Translations under genes and position numbers: made by a program
Origin: Haemonchus contortus
Lineage: Eukaryota > Nematoda > Chromadorea > Rhabditida > Trichostrongylidae
Direction: 5' to 3'
Assembly: GCA_000469685.2 (NCBI GenBank)
Contig: LS997562.1
Coordinates: 36,244,345 to 36,308,344 of the forward strand
DNA: 64,000 bases
The notes under the pieces: generated by a model
Databases searched by the model: none
Told to the model about the DNA's origin: nothing
Seen by the model: the letters and a program-made list of their open reading frames with translations, nothing else
In this document: positions 34,801-46,800 of the stretch, in pieces
Layout: every line of letters begins with the position of its first letter
Numbering within the stretch: position 1 is the first letter of the stretch

Positions 34801-37800
34801 CCTGTGAAAACCGAAAAATTCTCGGGAAACCACCTATTAAATCGATTTATCCGTCTATCATGACATTCATGGCAATCCAATTTGCTGAACTCCTAGAAGG
34901 ATTCGATGCAGTCAATTGAAAAGCGCCCTTTCTCACAACAAATTGATTACCACCCTGAAGATAATGCGCATCCCTTCAGCAGATTTTCCTTTCGCCTACG
35001 ATTAAGAAGCCCGACAAATGATAAGGAGATTATCAGAGAAAGAAGACATTGATCGCCTTATACGTACACGTCATTCATGCCCATTATCAAGAAATTTTAC
35101 CAAAATCTCCCCGCCCTCCACAAAGGGGGAAAGTTCATCAAGAAAAAGGGCTCATTATGGTATGCGTCATGCCCATCTCAATTCCTCGCCTGCGCACTAC
35201 ATCGACCATAAACAGCATCTTCCAGCCAGCCTCTCTCCGAGTTCGAGAGATCATCCTCGAAAATCTCGATGTGAAAAGAACATTTTCGACATAACACAAT
35301 CAGCACGCGTCGAAAAAGTGCATTTGGTCGGCAGATGATGACGCCAAGTGTGTGCGACGGGCGACGCAATCGAAATTACCCCCTCCTCGTCCATAACTAC
35401 CGCAATAGAAGGCCGTCAATACCCCCTATCTTGATACCAATTCTCCATCCATGGCATTGGTTTTATTGGTGGCCAATCCCTTGGAATTCAGCCTTTTCAA
35501 ATTCCACAAAACAACTTCTGGGAAACTTGGGAGGGGGATCAATTCTGTCCGAAAATGTAAAAGATATCTCATCAAAGGCGCCTGACAATGAAGCCTTTCA
35601 GGCCGCTTACAATATGAAGGCTAGTCTATTGAAGAACGGCCTGGGTACTGTCCAAGTGAAGCGCTATCCTTAGGTAATCTAAAGTCGTAAAGTTCAAGTT
35701 CTAAGTCTTATAGCTTGATGTTCTTGACCACGTGGAATCCGTTACCATGGTAGCATTTCCTTTTGCAAATAAAATTCAGAATGAATAGTCCCAGGAAAAT
35801 AAATAGTTCCAAGAACCAGAACGACTATCAGGTTATCTTTAGACACTCCTAATAGCGAACTTTGATTTACATGCTTTTATCAAATTCGAGACAGAAATCC
35901 AGAAAGCATTCAGCTCGACGACCTCGAAATTTCATTAGCCCACGAGCTCTATGCTGGATCCTGTGCTTGAGATAGTGTATTGGTAAGAGGCGTCGCTAGT
36001 ACCAGCACAAATCGCGGATCGGACCCCATTCAGGAACTACTTCACTTCAGGTTAAAAACGCCGGGAGTTAGTGAGTGATTGCAGAGACCTTCAACTACGG
36101 TTCACAATTATGACTGACAGTTGAAAGGATGGCTTATCCCACTAACAAACCAAGATTGCTTCAGGGTGACTAATCGAAAAGACCTCAAAAAGCAGTACCT
36201 AAAAGTGGGTGGATCCCCGGATCACGCACTCCCTTATGACCCTTATTCAAACCACAAAGCGCGACTTTATGAGGAATCAGTTGTTCCAATCAGTGTTCCT
36301 TGCTAGTTCACCAATTCCGGCGCTTGCTAACAAGGGCTGAAGCGAATGACGCCTTTCCCAGGCCCATGAATTGTAGCAGTAAACAAATGTACAACTACTT
36401 ATGTGTCCACTATGCTACAATTATAACTAGCTATCTGTTGTCTAGACCTTAAACCAATCAATAAAGAAGGGGCTAGAACTGCTCTGAACTGGAATGGAAC
36501 TGACAGGATCATCTGTTTCCTTAAGCACTTGCTGCAGAATTTGAGCCTTCGACAGCAGTTGCAATTCGATAACGCGTAAGGGCTACGATACCTTAGCCGG
36601 AAACCAAATGCGCTTGAGTACCCCCAGCGAGGATGAGTTCAATACCCCGGTTTACATCGGAAGAGTTTAGGGTCTGAAATCTGTAGCCCTCGAAAGGAGA
36701 AATACGTCCACACAAGCACAAAAGAGTAGATTCATAGTTACCCAGGTTCTTTACTCAAGAGTATGTCATCAGCTGTGGCGGTATGAATATTAATTAAACA
36801 AATAATTGCATAGACAAATGCCAACTAATTCCAGAATTCTGAGAGTTGCCGTTCGCATTCGGTGGCGTCATTTGCTTCCGCTCTCGCAGAAAAAAAAACA
36901 AAGGAGCAAGTGGAGCTCCCATCACAGCATGAATGCCAATCCAAAACTAATCTCAAGGGTTCGCCTGGGTTCAAAATCAAAGAAAAATTTAAGTTCTTGA
37001 CAGAGAGGGAACAACACTTCAAAAAATTCTCGCAGAAAATTCATTTAGGGCATGGTTAGAAGTGTTGGGGACAGAGGGAACTCGTCTAGAGGAGAAAAAG
37101 AACAGAAATTAGCTCATTCCCTCGACCTAACGAAAAGTGCTCTATAGGAAGTTATCGACGGGACCGGTCAGTGGGAACAAATCAATATTTCATCATGGGA
37201 GCTCTATTTCCTTCTCACATTCATGGCACTTCTCTCATGAACTTTTTTTTCGCGAACGAAGCGCTCAACAAGAAACGGCCGAAACGAGGCTGGACCAACT
37301 AAATCATATTACCGCATGCCGTCGCTGCCACCCATCGGCGCAAGCAACTGAGCACCTCTTCTCACATACACAACAACACTGTACGCTGACGGGGAATTGT
37401 TGAGTTCTTTTCTCATAGAATTCGCCCAAAGAAGGGATCAATCAATAACCATACAATTCATCATAGTTTGCCAGAGCAATAGTCATACCATGACTATTCG
37501 TTGAACACCTGGAGGGTTCAATTAACCGAAGTAAAAAAAAAGAGAGGAATCAAAAAATACTGAGAAAGAACTTGGAAATTGAGTGGACAGAACTGTAGAT
37601 AACAGACTTCGATTTTTATGGAGACCATCCTTCACTGAGCATCGCACAGACATCTTCCAATCAAAAAGGAGGAAGGAAGGAGGAGGAAGGACAGAGTTCG
37701 CTAAATCATTGCTCACTACAAAACCCATTTACCATCAATGGTAGCATCCGAACCATCTTTGGCAGTTACTGTAGGAATTCTCTGCGCACAAAGGAATAGA

Positions 37801-40800
37801 AAAGGAAACTTCCAACTATAAATTAAACGCAGGTTACACTAAGACAATAATTTCAATTCTTCGAGGGCCACGTCATTGCTTAGTCAGGGAATCGTTTTGA
37901 ACCAATTGGTATTTGGACCGATACAAAAAAGGCTTCGTTAGAATCTCATTTCGCTTTCGCTGGCTAGACCATTGAAAACTCAAGAAAGGAAATTGACAAG
38001 TGCAAAGTATGTGAGAGAGTAAGAGGTTGCAAGCAGTACTAAGGTGCACTCTGCGAATGGCACGGACCAAATAAATCTGTCAAGTTCATGAAAAACGCGA
38101 CCAACAGTTTAACGACCTCACCGAAATCTGGTTCTATCCGAACCTAATGGCTAAGAACATTTTGAAATCACTAACCATGTGCGAGTTGTTGAGCGTTATC
38201 TCGTCCATGGGAGGCGGTAAGCCTTCGTCGACGGATTGACAACAATTCGAATCTGTTTCAGTAGAAAGTACGCCGTCTATTACTGGTGATGCTGTTGTTG
38301 TTGCTGTTGTTGTTGTCGTATTATCGGGAACTACACCTCCAGCCACTTGCGTTGTGGGATCTCCCGACGGTTCTACGTCACAACTTGAGAGTACAGTACG
38401 TGGTGTTCCCTAAAAATCATATCAATCGATCGAAAATCCAAAGAAACGGTGCATGGTTTTCTAAAAATCTACAAAACCTTGCTAAAAACTCGGAAAACAT
38501 TTTTTTAAAATCTTCTTTTTTCAAAAAGGCTTTAGAAAAACTCGAGAATTGTACCCAAAAGCCTGTCTCATCAGGTATACCTATCAATTGATCTGTCGAA
38601 ATAATTATTTCCAAACTCTCAGGACAAGAGTTTATAAGGAAAACGATAGCTCCTAATTTTTCTAGAAATTAAAAGGGACCAAAGGATGACAAAACAATCG
38701 AACAAGCTATCCAGGCCGAGAACACTCGTTCGTCAAGAAGTTCATCGCCCTCAATCCGAAGACAAATTACACTCTTTCAGATTTGACGACAAGCCATAAA
38801 TAATAAACGAGAAAGTATTCAAAGGTAATGAAGTCACGGTCGATAAATTAAAGCCCAAAAAGTCTACATAACTGTGGAAGGACAAAACTCACTTCACTCA
38901 ATCTTTTTCGATTTGTCGGGCTTGAGGGCGTTTGATGGTCCTTGGCGGGATTTGAGCTCCCGAAGATACGCCTAAACAGAATGTTTTTCAGTATTTCAAC
39001 ATCACAACACATAGCTATATGAGAAAAGCAAGAAGACTGCTTCAGAGAGACCTTTGAATAATTGTTTTCAGTTTCCCCTATAAGCCATTTGTTTGGAGGT
39101 AAAATCAAAATAGGAAAAGACCGAGTAAAGAGGAGAGTTCTCAATGGTGATGAGAGTTTCAATGATGAGTGAGTTAGACGACGTCCACGTCCACGTCACC
39201 GAAGAACAGGAGCAGAGGAAGAGGGCAGACGAAAGAGAGCTTTGAAGCACCGCCCATAGTCAAGCGCACGCCTATTAACCATGGCTGGCAAGCCGCAGCC
39301 ACTGCTACCGCCGTCGTTACTGCTGACGCTGCCGAAGCGGCTGCTGGTGCTCGTCGGCTCTCCAACGGCGAGCCAGTGTCGCCTCCGGGGGCTGAGTGGC
39401 GATCGATGTGAGGCAGTGCGAATGTGGGTGGATGGAGGATTGAGCGAATGTGTGTATGTACGTGTATGTGCATGGGTGTGTATATATGAAGCCTTGCATA
39501 CTGATCTACCCTCCGGCACTTGGTCCAGGCGCCCCAGAGATTCCATTCTTACTCCACGCTTTAATCGTTTTCAAAAGATAAATACCGCTGCGGAAAAACA
39601 ACCACCCACTGGAACGATTAGGAGGTTATACTTTACGAAAAAAAACCAAGTCCCGACTGTGGCTTACCACAATTACGTCAAAGCTGTGGGGTCAACATGG
39701 GATAGAGCCTCCGTCCCTAATGAACATCCGCAAAAGCGTACACGAAGCGAATGAACAAAGAAGTGTGACGACGACAACGACCACGATGACATCGCTGGGC
39801 TGCAACGAAGGCGCTACTGCCACCTTCCCAAAAATGCTATTCAATCTATGACGGAGCCACTGAAGACAAGCAAAAAAAAGTTGCCAGCCTTCCATCGGTG
39901 GCTGTCGTAATCGAATAAGTAACTTAGTGCTTATGAGGTTAGCCAACATGTTTGATAGAACACCCAAGCTTTGCCATTGGTGTCTGACCATTAGACAATC
40001 AAGCTCTGCCCAAAACATACAAAACAAATAGAAAACCGATTTTGCTGTGCTGCAGCATCGTTAACGAATGACATGACAACATCTGGCAGCAGCGTCGTCG
40101 ACGAATTCGCCCAAATTCACTGGGGACCGTTGGAAGAGGGATGGCCACGGTGTTCCCAATTGCACGAAAGCACAATGGCAACGACGCACGAACGCTTTTC
40201 GTGTGGGATTAGTTTTCATGAGAGGCTACGAGTTTAAATTAGTGCTGATATTATACCCGCGTGAGAAAACAATGTTTACACACCTGAGAACACAAATAGA
40301 GAGCCTATTAAAAAAGAAAGCGTTTTTTAATAAATGAGAAAGACTTTGTCTGCAGATCGATTTGCACACACCAGCTCCAAATGCAGCTGCTGCAATAGCA
40401 AGGGCATGCTAGAGGTGTGAATGCACCCCAACCGGTGGCCAATTGGAGCTCAATGGTGTGGCTAGAAGGGCCCAAAAGCCGTCAGAATCGATACTTCTGA
40501 GACCAGGTATCTTGGCGACGGTGGATAAGAATAACAAGAATAATGGTACCATGATATATGATATGATTAGATAATACTTTGACATTTTAAAGCACTCCGA
40601 GTTCAGGAACGGAAGAAGACTTTTTCAAAACATTTGAATAGAACATGAAGCTACAAACAGAATGAAAAAAAAACGAGTTTTTCCAGCAATCTCGAAGTTG
40701 CTGAGAAGTGTCCCAAAATTATTACCATACAAGTAGGCAGACTAGGGGTGAGGAACCATAATCGCTAAGCATCACATTCAATCACCGACCGTTTGTTCGG

Positions 40801-43800
40801 TTGATTGCTGTGAATCTCGCAACGAACCAACCGAACCTACGGCCGCTACAGCAAGCAGGGCCACGGATTCGTGCCAGATTAGTTTCCGAGTATGAAAACA
40901 TTGACATACCCTTCTTTTGTCCCCGAAGTTCAACCGATACCTATGGACCAACTACGCTTTCAAATACCTTAAAGTCCAATGAGAAAAGTCCACGAAAAGT
41001 GACAACTACGAATCAGTCAAAAGCCTGTAGAAGTAAGAAAAAAGTACTAATGTCCTTCAAGTTAATGTTTTCTGAACATCAGGTCCGGTTTCGAATGACA
41101 GTAAATCGACTATGTAAGTAAAAATCAACTCAAAAAACTGGTTCGAAGTTCGCACACCACAGAAATACTGACAACTAATTGCAGGAGCGTTAGATGTTTC
41201 CTCTTTTCGGAACTTCCATTCTTTCGAGCAGGTGTAAAGGACTCTACTAGGGACCGTCATTCATTACGTAAGAGGTCCCGTGAAGAGCGATCAACTTGGG
41301 TAACATAAATGAAAGAAAAAAGTGATTTGAAGGATCCAGAATGAGATTACAACAAGCAGAACTGTAACTGTATCAAGGAGAGCTTTCTGCTACAAATCTA
41401 CAACTCGTCCTTACCGACTCGTAAAAAAAAGGTCCCCCAACTCGCTGAGCCCCTATTGTCTGGTCGCTGCATACTTATCAACAATCAGATGTATTAGATA
41501 CGTAACCAAACTACTCGCTTCGCCCTTATCTATTTGCCAAGTAACGTCATTTCAAACGGATTCCACGAAAACACGAGGATGACATCACTTGAACGATTCC
41601 CTTCTCCAATTCCTCTTGCAAAGAAAAAAAAAGTGGGAGTAAAGCGCATGGGAGTCCAATTAGAATATACAACTTCCCGTCAGATCCTTCAAAAAAATGC
41701 ACCAAATCGCGGAAAAAGCGTAATTTTTTGTACAAAAACGTCAGCGAAACACCACTGTATTTACAATTGTGAAAACAGCGCCATTCACAATCGGTGTCTA
41801 GCTCATAAATATGGTTTCAAGGGATTTTGAATAAAATTTAGAAAAAAATTAAATTTCGACCTGAAGACAATTTAGGCATGAAGAAATACCAGCAGGTAAA
41901 GGATAACAGGAATTCAGGAATCCGGATGAGAAAGGAAGACCACCTACGCCGACGGATCGCGTTTCGCGCAAGCCAATCACACCTTTCATTCCCGGAAGCC
42001 AGCTAATTGGTACTAAACTTATTAATCACGTATAAGTATAAAAGCTTTTACTGAAACACCGCAAAATTTTCACGGATAATCCCGGGCCGATTACGGGAAG
42101 ATTATCGACAGTACAGCCCGGACAGCACTGACAGCACTTATGATCCGAAGGGAACTCGGATCACTGACCACTGCACCCTTGCTCCCTTCTTCAAAAAGGG
42201 AAGACAGAAGACAGATTCACATTGTATACCAGTTAACTGAGTTGTATATCACACCAAGGATGACTAAGAACGGAAACGAAATAGCAAACGAGTTCTGAAA
42301 AAAAAAGCAAACGGGCAGGTGAAATAGGAGACGGGCGTGACGAAGGAATTCGTCGTTAAGCTATCTCAATAGTCGAGTCGAGGAGAAAAGGAATAGATCA
42401 TAGACGTAGGCGGAAAATTCCAATTCCAAGTTCGAGCGTGGGTGGGATGGGCGAGACTTGTGTATGTTCTCTAACACAATTATTCGATTCCGCTCTCATA
42501 GGTATACGAACCTCTGAATTTGCATCACATCATCCTCCCACTTGTCCATCTTTCTCTTGACTCTCAAAAATGGATCACTTCAACTCTTACGCAGTAAAAT
42601 CCTTAAGCTATCATTACTTCCAAGTAAACCAGTGATTTTGAGCGCAGATTTATCACATCGTCGAGTGGTTGCGAAACGTCTCATTCAAACTGCCCCTCGA
42701 TTTTCGAAATTGGAACGACTTCGAAACTGCCGATTTCTCAAACGTGTGAGAGCCATCATATAAAAGATCAACCCTGGGAATTGGAATTCAGAAACTTGGA
42801 ATAAACAAATGGGCTCCTATCGATTTCCACTTAATCTTGGCATGAAATTTTGGCGTTTATGTTTTGGCTAAAGCCTCTCCAAGATTAAACAGCACTTTTT
42901 CTGGGTTTATGTTTCGGTCATTTCGCCTTCGTCGAAGCCTGTAAATCGAAAAGCAATCGAAATCGATTCCTCACTACACTACAAACCGTGTCAGAAATCA
43001 ATTCGGAGATAAAGGAATTGGCAAAGAGGCGAAAAAAAATCTGCTCCGCAATGCATTAACCTCGTCAAATCGAACCAACCGCTCGAAAACAAACGAAATC
43101 CCCTTCGAAACATTTTTTCCTGATGTTTTTCTACACTTACTCTGTCCTATGACTCCCACCATTATTACCAAGACAATAGTAAGATTTGATGCCATCAAAA
43201 TAAATGACAATCAAAGTATGGATCGGCCACAGGACATACTGCACATAAGGGAACTAGTTCTTAACAAAAACATTAGCGAGAAAAGTGAAAAAACAAAAAA
43301 TCAAACAGGTTACTCCCCTGGAAAGGTTTCTAAAGTTGTACAAGGCCAGTTTATAGAAACTGAATCGGACGGGTAAGCAAACGCTTCAGAATAAACATAC
43401 ACTCCACTCGCACCCGGCTGAGAGCGAGCGAGCAAGAAAAAAGTCGAAAACTTTCAATATTTACCGCATTTTATCGAGTCCATTCTTACAGCATGGCAAT
43501 GATGGACATCCCGCAAGTTTTGGACAAAGCCGTGGTGGCATTTCCAGTAAGGGTAATCAGTAGTAGTTCTTGTTGAGGTAGCAATAGCTGTAGAAACTCA
43601 GTCGGATCGGAAGCACAGCCGCGATCATATGGGAGATCGATCGACGGACACACACACACACCGACAGTGAAATGGCTCTAGCGACGACACACTTGTAGGA
43701 GGTACGCGGTCGTGTCGCAATCGCCGTTCCAAACGAGTTCAACCCCCCTTGCCTGCTGCCGATCGCCTAACGGCTGACGTCACCGATAAGACCCAGTCCT

Positions 43801-46800
43801 TATTGGGGAATGTTTCCTGCACCTGTACAGACTTTCGGATACTGGTCGCTCATCATTGGAGATACCCACCCATCTTTCGCTAAACCTAATATTGCCTCCA
43901 GTAATACGCCCATAGTCGGATACATAGCTAGAAGGTTAAACTCGTGGGTGTTGCTGGCGAATTCGTCTAGGCTTGAGAAACAAAATTATGCTTATTGGTT
44001 TCAAACCGGGACGCCGCTGGTGACTAACCTGAGGCATATACCAGTAGCAAGCAAATAAGTCAGTATCAAGCCGTAGGAGTTCAAAAATTCTTGAAATAAC
44101 TATCGGGATTACCGTATAACAAAAACGTGGAAAAGAGAAGATGAAAAAAGAAATAGCGAAGAGCATTTTCACTTGCCTTAATTGTCTACAGCAGCAATTT
44201 AAAACAATAATCAGACGGCGGCAGCGCGGCATAGGCACCAATTTTATGGATGCCGATGTGCCTTCAGAAACATTCCTTCACGGTCTCCATGGGATGGGCA
44301 TTATACGGCATGGAGAACAAATCGCTCAAAGTAGGCGTGGTGGTGGCCAAGGCCATGTTTTCGTGATGTTCGCGCCATTTTTAGTGGATTGTTTTAGTGG
44401 GGAATTTATGCCATGTTCACAGATAAAATGGTTCCCAATTGTTCCCAATTTTCAGGATTGATTTGTTGGAATCATTGACGGGATAGACCTACGACTCATG
44501 ATGAGAGACCTTCCCACTTACTTGACATTTCGAAACCCACGTCAGCCGGTTCAAAACTTCGCGAATGTAAACAAAGTGGCATCAGTAAAAACGAAATCAA
44601 CAAAATAACTTCAGGAAAATCGAAAAGGTTCATGTACTGGCTTTAGGGGGCTTTATGCCCATAGCAGACGCTCAGAACCACCATGGTACCGCCTAACCTT
44701 TCCATGAAAGTACGTTTTGTACTTGATCGCCTTGAAGGCTTTACTTGGCGACCACCTTCTTCATTTCTGACGATAGCTTTCCTCTTTAGTTCAACTGATA
44801 GTTAGATTCAACAGAGGCGGCGGAGCTCTCCTACTTTCTCGAAATTCTGGTCCGTAAGTGACCTTCGATAGCAAAATGAATTTTTCAGCAGAGATTTCCA
44901 GTCAATTTTTTTCCAAAAAGGACAAAAGTAACGAGAAATTGGGGGCATTTGGGATGCAAGATTTCTTCAACAAATTCCGTCGAAGAATGCTAACCCGGCT
45001 GTGCGAGCAGAATCGTTCAACTGCAGGTAATTTACATATCTCAAGATCCAAGTTTCTCTTTTCCCAGACGGAAATTTCATGTGCGGATGACTAGACTGAT
45101 GTTAGAAAACCTTGGAATTATATTCGTTCCCAGAGGAGCCAAACCAATAATTTATGCCCCTCTGATCGCCAATCTTTCAACTTCGCTGGTTTCAGGAAAG
45201 ATAGCTTTTCTCGCAGGGATAACCCACATATCACCCTTTCCAAAATTTTCTTGCAGGGATAACCCACATATCACCCCTTCCAAGCTTTTCTTGCAGGGAT
45301 ACCCACATATCACCCCTTCCACTGAACATGCATCAAGACACAAGCGAATCTGGAGAATGATCGACCGCCTAAAGCTTTTCCCGATATCATAGTGTCCTCC
45401 ATTACCACGAGTAGCCCGAAACGGAGTTCTGCAACGTTCCAGAATTCAAAAGGACCGAACTTCATCCCGACACAGCAGCGGGCACAATGCCAATGAACGT
45501 CGGTATTCTGCTTGATCGAATATCATCTTGGTATTTCTATCATGTAAATGCGAATAAACTTAGTCCAATGCTCTTTCCTTCAAGATGAATCCCGTGAAAT
45601 TCCAATCTGATCGAAGAAAAGCTCAAGTTCTGTCCAAATTTAGTTCTATGATGTCTGGTCATTTAAAGACCTATGGTGTCCATAGCGTAGAGCAACTCAA
45701 AGAACTTCCGATGAACATCATTTACGCTCACTACACACAAGCGTTATGTGATCCGCTAGGCTTGCCCCCCACTGGTTTTTACTTTTTAAGGAAAGACAGA
45801 ACTTAAAACCGAAAAATTGCAGTCATAGAAGGAAAACAAGGTAATTATCATGTTCAGGCTTACACCCAGCGATGGGCGAGTAGACTTCGTAGTCCACCTA
45901 CACAATCATAAATCTTTCCCGAAAGCCTCGTAAACTCTCTCTATCGAAGAAAACCTATCCTCACAACTGGCGATGGCTAAAGAAACCTAATCTCGCCAGC
46001 GGATTACCACCAAAGACGAAATAAATGACAAGAAGAATGAGACACAAAAAACTGATTTGATTTTTTCGAGGTGTACTGTAGACCACTTTTATTCCGACCC
46101 ACCCACATCGATATTCTAGCACGTTCAACCTATAAAAAGACTTGTACGACCAGTCACCCTTTTTATCCTCCCAGACGAGTCCGCAATTTTACGACTTCGA
46201 AGCTTGTGTAGCTTAGTTGACGGGATTAGGTTTGCAATTCGATCCCAGGAGCAAGCTTCATAAGCGGCTCTGTCTACGGCTATGACAACGAGGACTTCAA
46301 GAAATCTACCAGTAGTAATGCTGCTTAAATTAATCCGCGTATCAACTGCAAATCCCTCATCACGACAAGTTTTCTCTGATTTTAATTTGGCAGTACCACG
46401 CTGACTAATATCTGTTCTAAAAACAGCCACCATCAGAAAAACAGGTTAAATTTAGGCCCAGGGACACTCCCATAAGCAAAACCAGCCGAAGAAGCTAAAA
46501 ATCAGTAAAACAGTCAGGTTATTTTCAGAAATGCGACTCTTTTACGTCTTTTATGCGACTGCCAACCTATGTATGAGACGTTTGAAAACCGTCAGCAACG
46601 AAAACACTTAGCAAGGCTATGGAGGAATGGATTAACAGAGTGTCGGCTAACGAGAAACCTATTTCGACGAAGGAATGAGCCCATGCGAATATGAAAACAA
46701 CAACAACACATGGAAGCTGAATGCAAAATAAGAACAAATTGACTGGCTAGTTCTCCATTCTGTTCTGGAAAGCAAGTAGGAGAGAGCTTACTGCAAGCTG

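Larger units (their letters stand above)
30596..38175 (-). other. unc-73/trio intron 4 (7.6 kb)
   Basis: No exon is required by phase and none was recognised. It contains a diverged direct repeat pair (about 33775-33912 and 34555-34697), a small hairpin at 31857-31889 and a tRNA-like element head near 35970-36030. The plus-strand frames seen here have no recognisable domains. Confidence 0.55.

Noticed and set aside
38286..38591. Plus-strand frame starting with a poly-Leu run
   Set aside because: It is antisense to the ACA-repeat-encoded Thr stretch of unc-73/trio exon 4.
39281..39754. 157-codon plus-strand frame
   Set aside because: It overlaps the GC-rich candidate first exon on the minus strand and a TG-rich simple repeat, and has no domain.
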